From assembly GCF_007746795.1 (NCBI RefSeq), contig NZ_CP036343.1:4377357-4441356 (forward strand): a stretch of DNA of 64,000 nucleotides, in the 5' to 3' direction. The DNA comes from Gimesia algae. Lineage in GTDB: Bacteria; Planctomycetota; Planctomycetia; Planctomycetales; Planctomycetaceae. Shown here in pieces: positions 27,443 through 35,286 of the stretch. Both the position numbers and the translations under genes were made by a program. The notes below the pieces were generated by a model. It did not search any database. It saw only the letters and a list, made by a program, of their open reading frames with translations, and had not been told where the DNA came from. Each line of letters starts with the position of its first letter. Within the stretch, counting starts at the first letter, position 1.

Positions 27443-28366
27443 ATGAAAAATAAACATGAATACGACAAACTGATGAGTCAGATCAAGGTCGTTAAAGACC
27501 GGGTACGAGGAGTCGTGAATGGAACCTATAACGGTATGTACCTCCATGGTCGTGCCGGAACATCGAAAACACATACCGTCTGCTCTACGCTTGACACTCT
27601 CGCCGTAAACTACGCTTACAGCAATGGGCATCTAACGCCAATTGGCCTTTTCGATTTGATCAGCGAGAATCGAGATCGAGTAATCGTTCTTGACGATGTG
27701 TCAGCTATTTTTAATCAGCCCATCGCCCTTCAACTGTTGATGGCTGCTCTCGGAAGTCGCCACGATGAATCAGGGGGTCGGTATGTTCGCTATAAAACTG
27801 CGAAGGGTGATGTTGTCGTCGATTTCACCGGTGGCATCATCTGTATCTCTAATTTACCGTTGAAGGGACACCACAATGAGATTTTGAGTGCTTTGAATGA
27901 CCGAGTTTTTGTTATCAATTTCGAGCCGAAAGATGAGCAGATCATCGCATTGCTTGAAATGTTGGCCTCGAAAGGTGTGGGAGGAGTTGCGGCGAAGAAT
28001 TGCCAGACTGTTTGCCGGTTTCTCGTCAATGAGTGTAAGTTGAGGGACATTCGACCGACAGTCAGGCTTTTCGTTGACAAAGCGATTAAGGACTTTCAGC
28101 TTTATGAGATGGGAGGGTCCGAGACGCATTGGAAAGACCTCATCGTCAGCAACCTCGAACAGCAACTCGTAGAACTTCAGCATCCGACAATTGATCTAAG
28201 CCGTGAGGAGCAAGTCGAGGCGGAACGGCGAATTGCTTTGGATATTTACCTGAACTTCGAGGAGCCATCTGAACGAATTAATAATTGGAAGGAGCGGATT
28301 GGAAAAAGTCAAGCGGCATTCTATCGTCGAGTCTCCGAATTGAAAAAGGAGGGTCGTTTACCATGA
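27443..28366 (+). CDS. P-loop ATPase with C-terminal HTH-like tail
   Basis: A 307-residue cytoplasmic ATPase with Walker A variant HGRAGTSKTHT (residues about 35-45; the usual GK is SK) and Walker B VIVLDDVSAI (80-89). An AAA-like core follows (GGIICISNLPLKG as sensor 1; RPTVRLFVDKAI). The last 30 residues, ERIGKSQAAFYRRVSEL, look like a DNA-binding tail. The same order and the same tail pattern (TGKSRASFYRCLQRL) occur in the ATPase at 59903-60844, so these are paralogues. The four-base ATGA overlap couples it to the methylase gene. A helicase loader, replication initiator or partition ATPase is plausible; I do not recognise a named family. Confidence 0.6.
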   Translation: MKNKHEYDKLMSQIKVVKDRVRGVVNGTYNGMYLHGRAGTSKTHTVCSTLDTLAVNYAYSNGHLTPIGLFDLISENRDRVIVLDDVSAIFNQPIALQLLMAALGSRHDESGGRYVRYKTAKGDVVVDFTGGIICISNLPLKGHHNEILSALNDRVFVINFEPKDEQIIALLEMLASKGVGGVAAKNCQTVCRFLVNECKLRDIRPTVRLFVDKAIKDFQLYEMGGSETHWKDLIVSNLEQQLVELQHPTIDLSREEQVEAERRIALDIYLNFEEPSERINNWKERIGKSQAAFYRRVSELKKEGRLP

Positions 28367-29604
28367 AATCAAATGACCCATTCAGAATTTTCCCAAGAGC
28401 GACACTGACCGAACGTCAAGATTTGCGTGCATCAATTGAAGCGGTCGGCTTGAAGAATTCGATTGTGCTGGACGCCGATCACCACGTCATTGATGGTCAT
28501 GAGCGACGAGACATCTGTGAAGAACTCGGTATTGATTGGTATAAAGGTGCGGATGTTCGTGATGGTCTTTCGGAGATTGAAAAGAAAGCACTTGCCATCG
28601 AGTTGAACATGTGGCGTCGGCCACTCCATCTCACACGACCGCAGCGAAATACGCTGATCGAAATTTATCTCATCGCTCATCCTGAATTCTGCGATGAGAA
28701 GATTTCTGAATTGTTTGGCGTGGACCGCTCCACCGTGAATCGTCGCCGAAAGAAACTTGTGCAAACGCACAAGTTACCAAAAGTCGAAGCAACTATTGGC
28801 ACGGATGGCGTCAAGCGAAAGGTTGGCAAGCGGACTGGCTCTCGTCTGATCGTTAAGAGCAGAAAAGAATACGATAGCGTGATCCCAGACATCAAGGAAT
28901 CCGGTGATGCTGTGAGTGGACTCATTCGGCGACCAAAACGGTTTTCTGCGGTTGCTCGGAGGAAACGTGCTCTCGCCAGTGTGAAGCAGGTACGTAAACT
29001 TCCTACAAGTCACAGCATAACCTGCTGTGATTTTCGAAATCTGGAGATCGAACCAGAATCAGTTGATCTAATTCTGACTGACGTTGTTTGGACAATGGCA
29101 TCACGCCAAGACTGGTTTGACCTTGGGAAGTTGGCAAAGACATGGCTCAAACCAGATGGACTCTTTGTTAGCTATATCGGAACGTCCACCTTACCGTACT
29201 TCTGTAACGAATTGATGAATCATCTGAAGTACGTTTGGACGATTAGTCTGTTCTTTGAAGAAACACAGTTGAGCTTCACACAGAAAGTCGTTGAGCAGTG
29301 GAGACCCATCGTTGTCTTCGGAAAACGCTCTGGAATAACGCTGCCGATTCGAGACACTCTCAACAACACTAAAGAAAAAGATTATCATGACTGGCAGCAA
29401 TCCCTTCCTGCGGCACTTGAATTAGTAGAGAAGCTGTCGAATCCGGGAGATGTGATCTGCGATCCTCAAATGGGGAGTGGAACCAATGCTGTTGCCGCTG
29501 CGATTATCAGGAATCGGAAATTCATAGGATGCGACATCGATGCCAAGGCGATTAAGATCGCACGTCATCGAGTAGTGACCGAGGGAAAAGGGGTAGTGGC
29601 ATGA
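28363..29604 (+). CDS. ParB-like domain fused to N6/N4 DNA methyltransferase with altered catalytic motif
   Basis: 413 residues from the ATG at 28363 (AGGAGG 10 bases upstream; ATGA overlap with the ATPase). Residues 8-95 are a ParB/sulfiredoxin-like domain (VIDGHERRDICEELG). Residues about 110-130 are an HTH (EKISELFGVDRSTVNRRRKK). Residues 215-405 are a beta-class DNA methylase with SAM motif DPQMGSGT (367-374). Motif IV, normally DPPY/DPPW, reads DVVW (240-243), so the asparagine/adenine-binding prolines are gone. QWRPIVVFGK matches family members. It may be a DNA-binding regulator that has lost catalysis, or an enzyme with changed specificity. Confidence 0.8.
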   Translation: MKSNDPFRIFPRATLTERQDLRASIEAVGLKNSIVLDADHHVIDGHERRDICEELGIDWYKGADVRDGLSEIEKKALAIELNMWRRPLHLTRPQRNTLIEIYLIAHPEFCDEKISELFGVDRSTVNRRRKKLVQTHKLPKVEATIGTDGVKRKVGKRTGSRLIVKSRKEYDSVIPDIKESGDAVSGLIRRPKRFSAVARRKRALASVKQVRKLPTSHSITCCDFRNLEIEPESVDLILTDVVWTMASRQDWFDLGKLAKTWLKPDGLFVSYIGTSTLPYFCNELMNHLKYVWTISLFFEETQLSFTQKVVEQWRPIVVFGKRSGITLPIRDTLNNTKEKDYHDWQQSLPAALELVEKLSNPGDVICDPQMGSGTNAVAAAIIRNRKFIGCDIDAKAIKIARHRVVTEGKGVVA

Positions 29605-29656
29605 TAATGAATTCGATCTAGCGTTTCTGAACAGACTAAAATAATAACGAACCTAC

Positions 29657-29698
29657 ATTCTCACTTTCTCACTTTACTAAAGGTGAGAAAGTGAGAAT
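29657..29698. terminator. Perfect 16-bp hairpin downstream of the methylase gene
   Basis: ATTCTCACTTTCTCAC (29657-29672) is exactly complementary to GTGAGAAAGTGAGAAT (29683-29698) around a 10-nt loop whose TTT/AAA can extend the stem. Each arm contains two copies of TTCTCAC. There is no long T-run on either strand. It may still stop transcription, or it may be a protein-binding site; its repeated internal units favour binding. Confidence 0.5.
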
Positions 29699-29708
29699 TG
29701 CCTATTAA

Positions 29709-30020
29709 GCTCATTACTATTGTCTCGATGAAGCTTATTACCGAACGCAGAGTGGGCACAATAGATCAATTTCCGCAGCCATAAAAGAAGCAGGCAGGAA
29801 ACGAGGTACACAAGTTAAATACCGTGTTTTTGAGTTCGAAACGCAGGTGCGCAACAGTGGCGCATCACTATTTGAACGACTGTGGGCAGGTCTCATTTCT
29901 TGTGCGGGGAGTCATTCCAAATCGACACTTGCGGAGAACATCTTGGTCACATCTTATCAATCGAAGGAACACACCAATCATTATGTGCCCTCGACTGAAT
30001 TCCGTCAGATTCAACACTGA
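29709..30020 (+). pseudogene. Possible decayed coding fragment without start codon
   Basis: A 103-codon frame runs from just after a TAA to a TGA at 30018-30020 with no ATG; the only candidate start is a GTG at 29847. Early residues (DEAYYRTQSGHNRSISAAIK) look protein-like. The rest is ambiguous and the end overlaps the convergent gene at 30011. Nothing homologous comes to mind. This otherwise accounts for the 400-base gap after the methylase gene. Confidence 0.2.
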
Positions 30021-30865
30021 TTATGTTCCATTATTTTTCCGACGAGTTTCACGGCCTTGTCCTGCCAGCCATGCGGCCATTCAGAGTGTCGATACACAGT
30101 ATAGTAGACTCGATCTTTGTCCTTGTCCGAAATCGGCCATCTCTTGAGCCAGTCGATGAATTCTTGATTGGCTTTCTCGCTTTGCTCCAAAACTTGGCTC
30201 GCCGGGGCAAACTCATCCACAAATTCATCAGGGTCAGGTGATGCCACACCAGAATGCACTACTTTGTCGGAGAAACACTTAAGTTGACTTTCTCGCAATT
30301 TGTACAGTTTGAATCGCATTCCATCCAATACCGAGAAGAACCCAAGTTTTTCCAGCCGATCAAGTGACTTGCTCACCGTTTCGGGACTCGTTCGTGTGAC
30401 TAATGCCAAATACTCCTTGCTCCATCCGTGCAGCGGTTTCCAATTCTTGACAGCGGAATTGAGGATGACGCTGTACACGAGCACGTCCGATACTCGGAGT
30501 GGGTTGTCGAAACCGGGGCGTCTGACGAAGCACCGCCAGTTGCGGAACCATAGTGAAAAGTGATCGTCTCCGAATTTTTCCAGCAACGCATCGCATTGCT
30601 GAAACCAATCCAGATTAGGACAGGGTGAGATGACGGCAGCATCCGCCGCCAGTAGATTAACTTTCTGAAGTCTTGCTGTCGCCGCAGAAACAGTTTCTTC
30701 TTTTACGCCAGTCGCTTTGGCAATGCGGCGATATGTAGGTATCACGTTGAACCGGTCCTGATAGCATCGGTAGCAATAGGACAGATAGTCTGTGTATGAC
30801 AGTGGGCAGATTTTGGTTGTAAAGAACATTTGAATGTATTTTTTGTTTGCGAATTGTTCGCTCAT
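30011..30865 (-). CDS. Double helix-turn-helix protein (replication-initiator-like)
   Basis: A 284-residue protein with AAAGGAG seven bases before the ATG. It has two winged-helix-like blocks: residues about 38-72 (NVIPTYRRIAKATGVKEETV followed by SAATARLQKV) and residues about 140-178 (GWSKEYLALVTRTSPETVSK, SLDRLEKLGFFSVL). The tail is acidic (SPDPDEFVDEFAP). The same layout, two DNA-binding domains around a variable middle, is seen in plasmid replication initiators and phage replisome organisers. No catalytic motif is visible. It starts near the strongly structured DNA at 31029-31110, which could be its target. Confidence 0.45.
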   Translation of the reverse strand: MSEQFANKKYIQMFFTTKICPLSYTDYLSYCYRCYQDRFNVIPTYRRIAKATGVKEETVSAATARLQKVNLLAADAAVISPCPNLDWFQQCDALLEKFGDDHFSLWFRNWRCFVRRPGFDNPLRVSDVLVYSVILNSAVKNWKPLHGWSKEYLALVTRTSPETVSKSLDRLEKLGFFSVLDGMRFKLYKLRESQLKCFSDKVVHSGVASPDPDEFVDEFAPASQVLEQSEKANQEFIDWLKRWPISDKDKDRVYYTVYRHSEWPHGWQDKAVKLVGKIMEHNQC

Positions 30866-31563
30866 AATCGTCTCCTTTGAGGATCGGGGGTTTCAGTATC
30901 TATCCCCCTCGCTTCCCGTTTTGAAACAGAATCATCCTCTTTTTACAAAGTTTTTTCAGAAAAGGCGTCACAATAAAGTTTCTTTACCAACAGTGTAAAC
31001 GAACAAACCTCTTACCTAAGTTTGAACGAACGCAGGAAAGGTCGCTCGCTGAGGCTGCTGATGTAGGGGGCGGCACGCCCCCTACGACCCCCGCACCGCA
31101 GTCCTGCGTTTCTCTGCAATACTTCCGTCTCCTCTTGGTGAGAGTCCATCTGCAAGCGAGTAGGGTGTCTGCCGTCTCTTATGATCTGCCCAAGACCAAG
31201 CGTCAGTCCTTCGTATTGATGCGTTGATTCTGTGATCTATGTTTTTGATCCAGCCTCATCTGTGTTACGCCCTCGATGCCGCCCAGTCTGTTATAGAATG
31301 AGCGATGGTCCTGTGCAGACCTCGCAGAGTAGGTCTGGAAAATATAGGACTCCATCTGCAAACTACAATGAGCAATGCGGTGCTCTGCCTTACGAAGCAA
31401 TACCAGTACATGGACGATTATTAACGTGAGCAACAGTCCTACAAGGGCTGCGCATTCCGCCCGTTTCCGAACAGATTACAAATCGGAAGCCTCCTTTATT
31501 AACAGCACCAGTCACAATCTATGACATCAACAAAAAAACGTCCGTCCAAGCATAAATAATTGT
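30866..31563. other. Long non-coding stretch with a strongly folded segment (31029-31110)
   Basis: About 700 bases with no convincing gene. At 31029-31110 three nested pairings stack: AACGCAGGA (31029-31037) with TCCTGCGTT (31102-31110), GGTCG (31040-31044) with CGACC (31085-31089), and a perfect 10-bp hairpin GTAGGGGGCG/CGCCCCCTAC (31063-31085) with loop GCA. This GC-rich fold stands in an AT-rich context. It could be a structured RNA or a replication/transfer origin. I found no reverse transcriptase or relaxase nearby. Confidence 0.55.
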
Positions 31564-31878
31564 GTGTATCATAATTATCTTTTGAATTCGAGACGATGGC
31601 AACAACTACGCTGGTTCGTGTTCGAGCGTGATGGTGGAAGGTGCGTGGTTTGTGGAAATCCCGGCACCGACACTCATCACTGGTCCTACAGTTGGGGCTT
31701 CTACAATTCTGCTGCTGTCTCACTTGTTTGCCGTCCATGTCATTGCGTTTGGCAGGGAGAGCTTCCCGACCATCTTGGCGACGATCATGACCTAAAGCCG
31801 AAGCTCGTCAGGATTTCGGAAATTTCTCGGGCTCTCGGAAATAATTGTCACGAATTTGAAAAAATGTGCTCTGGCTGA
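31564..31878 (+). CDS. Small HNH endonuclease-like protein
   Basis: A 104-residue protein with the HNH layout: YLLNSRRWQQLRWFVFERD, then CVVCG (first zinc Cys pair), the active-site HH of TDTHHWSY, and a second pair LVCRPCH. Free-standing HNH proteins of this size occur in phages and islands as nicking or restriction nucleases. No ATG is available; GTG at 31564 is the longest start and a TTG seven codons later is possible. The ribosome site is poor. Confidence 0.6.
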   Translation: MYHNYLLNSRRWQQLRWFVFERDGGRCVVCGNPGTDTHHWSYSWGFYNSAAVSLVCRPCHCVWQGELPDHLGDDHDLKPKLVRISEISRALGNNCHEFEKMCSG

Positions 31879-31938
31879 TGAAAAAAATGACGCAACGAGA
31901 CTCTTTTAATGTAGGTAAAACAAGAAAGGATGTGGCCC

Positions 31939-32286
31939 ATGACTCAAACAGAAGAACAAGACATATGTGAATTCGATGGGGAGAATGTCACCATTAAGTT
32001 ACCAAGTACAATTTTATCCCTTACTCGGGAAGAAGCGGACACGCTCTTTTGCAACTTGGAAGTCGATCTCCTCCATGGTCAATTTAATGAAATGTACGGT
32101 AAAGAGGTAAGCGAAACGGTTATCGTTGTTGATGTTTCCATCGCACGAGAAGAGGCATGGGGGTTATATAGAAGTCTTGAGAACATCGTTGACCCTGACG
32201 ATGAACCAATTGTGGATGATATAGATTGGATCGAGGCAGAAGACTCTTTCTGCCAACGGGTGCATTGGCTTGAGGAAGGATTTTGA
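31939..32286 (+). CDS. Acidic hypothetical protein
   Basis: 115 residues from the ATG at 31939; an ATG nine bases earlier lacks room for a ribosome site, while AGGA is well placed for this one. The protein is rich in Asp/Glu, especially the end (DPDDEPIVDDIDWIEAED), without membrane segments or known motifs. SLTREEADTLFCNLE and SIAREEAWGLYRSLE look like an internal two-fold repeat about 50 residues apart. I do not recognise the family. The next gene starts 56 bases later. Confidence 0.5.
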   Translation: MTQTEEQDICEFDGENVTIKLPSTILSLTREEADTLFCNLEVDLLHGQFNEMYGKEVSETVIVVDVSIAREEAWGLYRSLENIVDPDDEPIVDDIDWIEAEDSFCQRVHWLEEGF

Positions 32287-32341
32287 TCTGGGTACATTAC
32301 GGTAAACTGGATCGACTTTTATAGAAAATAAGTGAAATAAA

Positions 32342-32968
32342 ATGAAATTGTCAGTAGATGTGATTTCAGATGTCATCTGCCCGTGGTGCTACATTGGCAA
32401 ACGGCGACTTGAGAAAGCCATTGATGCTGCCGATTTGCAAGTCAGTGTGCAATGGCATCCGTTCCAACTGAACCCCACGATGCCAAAGGAAGGGATCAGT
32501 CGAAAGGAATATCGCACCAGAAAATTTGGAAGCTGGGAACGGTCAATGGAACTGGATGCCAAAGTTATTGCCGTTGGAGAAGCTGAAGGAATTCATTTCG
32601 CCTTCGACAAGATTGATCAAACACCCAATACTATCGATGCCCACAGGCTCATCTGGCTTGCTGATCAAAGTGGCTGTCAGGATGCCGTCGTTGAGGCACT
32701 GTTCAGGGCTTATTTTACGGAAGGTCAGGATATTGGTAATCGCCAGACACTTATTAACGTGGTGGCTGAAGTAGGTTTGGACAGACAGGCTGCGGAAGCC
32801 ATGCTGGACTCTGATGAAGGAATGGATGTAATTGCAAACGCCACAGAAATGTCTAAAAGGTATGAGGTCGATGGAGTTCCTTTCTTCATCATCGACCAGA
32901 AATTGACATTGGCTGGGGCACAGAATTCAGAGACGTTCGTTGATGCGTTCAAGCAGGTTCAAATATGA
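32342..32968 (+). CDS. DsbA-family oxidoreductase (FrnE-like)
   Basis: A 208-residue cytoplasmic thioredoxin-fold protein with the redox site CPWC near residue 14 in DVICPWCYIGKRRLE and the DsbA helical insertion. The late cis-Pro loop is EVDGVPFFII. FrnE-like proteins are thiol oxidoreductases or isomerases of the cytoplasm. The original partner was apparently a DoxX-type gene: its start codon overlaps this stop (ATGA at 32965), but that gene is broken. This is cargo rather than mobility function. Confidence 0.88.
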   Translation: MKLSVDVISDVICPWCYIGKRRLEKAIDAADLQVSVQWHPFQLNPTMPKEGISRKEYRTRKFGSWERSMELDAKVIAVGEAEGIHFAFDKIDQTPNTIDAHRLIWLADQSGCQDAVVEALFRAYFTEGQDIGNRQTLINVVAEVGLDRQAAEAMLDSDEGMDVIANATEMSKRYEVDGVPFFIIDQKLTLAGAQNSETFVDAFKQVQI

Positions 32969-33147
32969 ATCAGTTCAAAACGACCTCAAAATATGTGCTG
33001 GCAATCTTTATGATCTTTGCCGAGACGATGCACTTTTTGGCATACATGGTCACGAGTCTGACGGCAGTGAGATTTCTGCTTTGGACGATTGGCGAATTGC
33101 AGGGGGTTACAGGCAATAACTGGTGTATCAAACTCAAGAACTTTTGA
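32965..33147 (+). pseudogene. Truncated DoxX-like membrane protein
   Basis: The first 25 residues (MNQFKTTSKYVLAIFMIFAE, then TMHFLAYM) match the N-terminal helix and the MHF motif of DoxX-family membrane proteins. After that the frame loses the family pattern and stops at 60 residues instead of the usual 120 or so. The start overlaps the FrnE-like stop, so the pair was once translationally coupled. The remaining frame to 33147 reads as unrelated sequence, consistent with deletion. Confidence 0.5.
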
Positions 33148-33161
33148 ACTCTTTGTATCAA

Positions 33162-33201
33162 ATGACAGCCCGCCAGCTTTGTAAGGCTGGTGGGCTGTCA
33201 T
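33162..33201 (+). terminator. Strong hairpin after the broken DoxX gene
   Basis: ATGACAGCCCGCCAGC (33162-33177) pairs with GCTGGTGGGCTGTCAT (33186-33201), 15 of 16 positions Watson-Crick and one G-U, with loop TTTGTAAG. There is no T-run. It is probably a terminator for the FrnE transcript, or part of a lost insertion. Confidence 0.5.
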
Positions 33202-33749
33202 ACTTCGTCGTTCATGGCTGTCGGTAAACCGCAGTCGAATTCCATGCGGGATGTCGACGATGGTACGAGCGTGTTAGTCGAACTGCCAGCAGTGCTGAGC
33301 GTGTTGTCCTTCCGAGGGCAACTGCAAGCTGACCAAAAGTACCACTCCATCCAGCGTCCAAAAGCTGTTTAGCGATATGATATTCTTTTGAAAGCTGGCG
33401 ATTAGATCGTAATGCCATTCTGTTATCTCCTTTTTCATATACCCCTCAACGCCGATCCGAAGATTGGATCGAACTAACGTAAGGATCAAAAGAATTTTAT
33501 CTTCATCGCTCTAGTTTACAATAACTATTTGTCTCTCCCTTCATCGAGATATTTTTTAATTTGACGTAACTTGTACTTGGTTTGAAGCACTTTAGGAAGG
33601 TAGAAAGGATGTGTTGGCTAGGGACGCCAATACGTTCTGTGCCAAAATGAAATAAAATTATTGCTTGACTAAGTTACGTGACGAATAAATTTCTAATTTT
33701 TTTCTTCAACCCGGAGATTATTTCGATCAAACTTGGGTTGCCGGTAGAA
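33202..33749. other. Gene-poor stretch with frame fragments and a 9-bp inverted repeat
   Basis: Two overlapping minus-strand frames (33212-33418 and 33274-33489) begin MKKEITEWHYDLIAS in one frame, and continue KEYHIAKQLLDAGWSGTFGQ in the other. They could be the halves of one frameshifted small protein; I recognise no family. Further right, ACGTAACTT (33564-33572) and AAGTTACGT (33671-33679) form a perfect 9-bp inverted repeat about 100 bases apart in AT-rich DNA. Confidence 0.25.
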
Positions 33750-34256
33750 TCACGATAAAATCTTGGTCAATCCTTCTCCCGCTCGTTCATACCATTCATC
33801 GGGTAGATCCCCAAGTTCTCCTCGCAACGGATGATTGTTCTGCCAGTCGTCAAGAAGACTGATCGAGGCACCATTCTGGAAAGTCGTCTTTGTGACGAAC
33901 AAATACTTGAAAGGCACACCAGCGTAGGCAATTCCGGGTTCTTGCCATGTGTTGTCTAGGGCTCGCCCTTGGCCATCAGTAACCCACGAATGGAGAGTCG
34001 GTAATAGACTATCCTTGGAGAGAGCAAAGCCCTCACAGTAAATGAGTTCGTTGTGTTTCGCAGAAAGCATATATGCGTTCTTGTGACATTGCTGTGCCTT
34101 ACCACTTTCAAAGCCATCCGGCAACGGTGAAGGATCGTACCACCAACCGTAATCGATAACGAACTGCTCCATGGTCCGTGTGAATCTGCTCGTGGCCGAT
34201 GATATCGGTTCGCCGTTCAATAGCTGTTCGTAAAGTTGTCGCTGAAATTCGTTCAT
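33750..34256 (-). CDS. Unrecognised protein with Cys-His-Asp triad-like pattern
   Basis: A 168-residue soluble protein. The centre carries QQCHKNAYMLSAK, then YCEGFALS, then LHSWVTDGQGRALDNTW and YAGVPFKYLFV. The order Cys (residue about 57), His (in LHSW) and Asp (in ALDNTW), each in a conserved-looking context, resembles the catalytic triad of transglutaminase/papain-like folds. That would make it a small cysteine hydrolase. No signal peptide is present. It stands 70 bases downstream of a HEPN-domain gene on the same strand, so the two may form one unit. Function unknown. Confidence 0.4.
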   Translation of the reverse strand: MNEFQRQLYEQLLNGEPISSATSRFTRTMEQFVIDYGWWYDPSPLPDGFESGKAQQCHKNAYMLSAKHNELIYCEGFALSKDSLLPTLHSWVTDGQGRALDNTWQEPGIAYAGVPFKYLFVTKTTFQNGASISLLDDWQNNHPLRGELGDLPDEWYERAGEGLTKILS

Positions 34257-34327
34257 TTCTAATGTGACTCTTTTAGAATCAACTTGGCGTAACCAGCAGT
34301 ATGTAGCTCACAATGAAATTCATGTAT

Positions 34328-35083
34328 TTAGGTCAATTTGGAGATTGCTGTCTTCACATGATCAGCCAGCTTGTCAATATGCTGTTCCATGCCTTGTCGA
34401 GTCGTAGCTGGTGTCGTACCTGCAATTTCGTGTCCGACCTCATTTCGTAGGCGAGTATAAATTGTTTCTTGTCGATTGAGAAGTGAATTATGAACCATTT
34501 CTACGGTCGATTCTTCAGCTTGTATAAATGAATCCACCGGTCCTTGATTGTGTCTTGGCCCACCTTCTAGCGAAAGCAAAATCTTGTACATGTGCATGAA
34601 TCGAGCAACTGGGTCTTCCTGCCGCATGATCCATCGAAACTGCGAGATGTATGGGTCTCGGTTTGGCGGAGCGGATTCAAGTGTTGATTGGAGTTGAGGA
34701 ACTTCTGAAGCCTCGACTGAGCGAGTATCATGTCCTGCCATTGCGAACGACAAGTGGTTCATTATTACCGCATGCGCAATCCCATCCGAATCACGTTCTT
34801 CAAATGCATCATCCCCTTTAATTGGATCATCAGCAGATAACTTGTACTCAAACGAAAGGCGGTCAGCTACCTGTGAGGCGATAACGCTTCCTATGCTATT
34901 AGCTTCTTCAATTGAGCCAATTTGCTTGAATAAAACCTTCACGGAGATTTTCCATTTATCCGTAGATGAAATTTCAACACGATCCACCGCTGGATAATCG
35001 GAAGCTGCGATGGAAAATTCCGGCAGCAAGAGCGAGTGGTATTGTTTTATCTGGATCGTATAAGAGAGGTAGCCGGAAAGCAT
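34328..35083 (-). CDS. HEPN-domain protein (ApeA-like)
   Basis: 251 residues from the ATG at 35083; the frame is open further upstream only to a TTG. The N-terminal half is a beta-rich domain (YLSYTIQIKQY...). The C-terminal half is helical and ends in ETIYTRLRNEVGHE, carrying R-x4-H (R213, H218). That motif is the ribonuclease signature of HEPN proteins such as ApeA, and FMHMYKILLSLEG precedes it as in that family. Proteins of this type cleave RNA upon infection. It is followed by the Cys-His-Asp protein and preceded by an RlmJ-like gene, all leftward. Confidence 0.55.
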   Translation of the reverse strand: MLSGYLSYTIQIKQYHSLLLPEFSIAASDYPAVDRVEISSTDKWKISVKVLFKQIGSIEEANSIGSVIASQVADRLSFEYKLSADDPIKGDDAFEERDSDGIAHAVIMNHLSFAMAGHDTRSVEASEVPQLQSTLESAPPNRDPYISQFRWIMRQEDPVARFMHMYKILLSLEGGPRHNQGPVDSFIQAEESTVEMVHNSLLNRQETIYTRLRNEVGHEIAGTTPATTRQGMEQHIDKLADHVKTAISKLT

Positions 35084-35286
35084 TTTTATATCCTTATGAG
35101 AACTGTGTAGAAAAAACCATCTGCACAACTGGCTGTGAAGCCACCGATAAATATTTTTCAGTAGAATCCAAATATAATTATCGCTGTGCGTTGTCTCAAT
35201 AACCAGAAGCTCCGTAACTCATTGTAAAGTTGTCCCAAACTCAATGATTTTGAATAGAAGAGTTACAGGTGGTATTGTATGAATCA

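Noticed and set aside
31029..31110. Retron msr-msd RNA
   Set aside because: The fold looks similar at first sight, but no reverse transcriptase gene occurs anywhere in the window.
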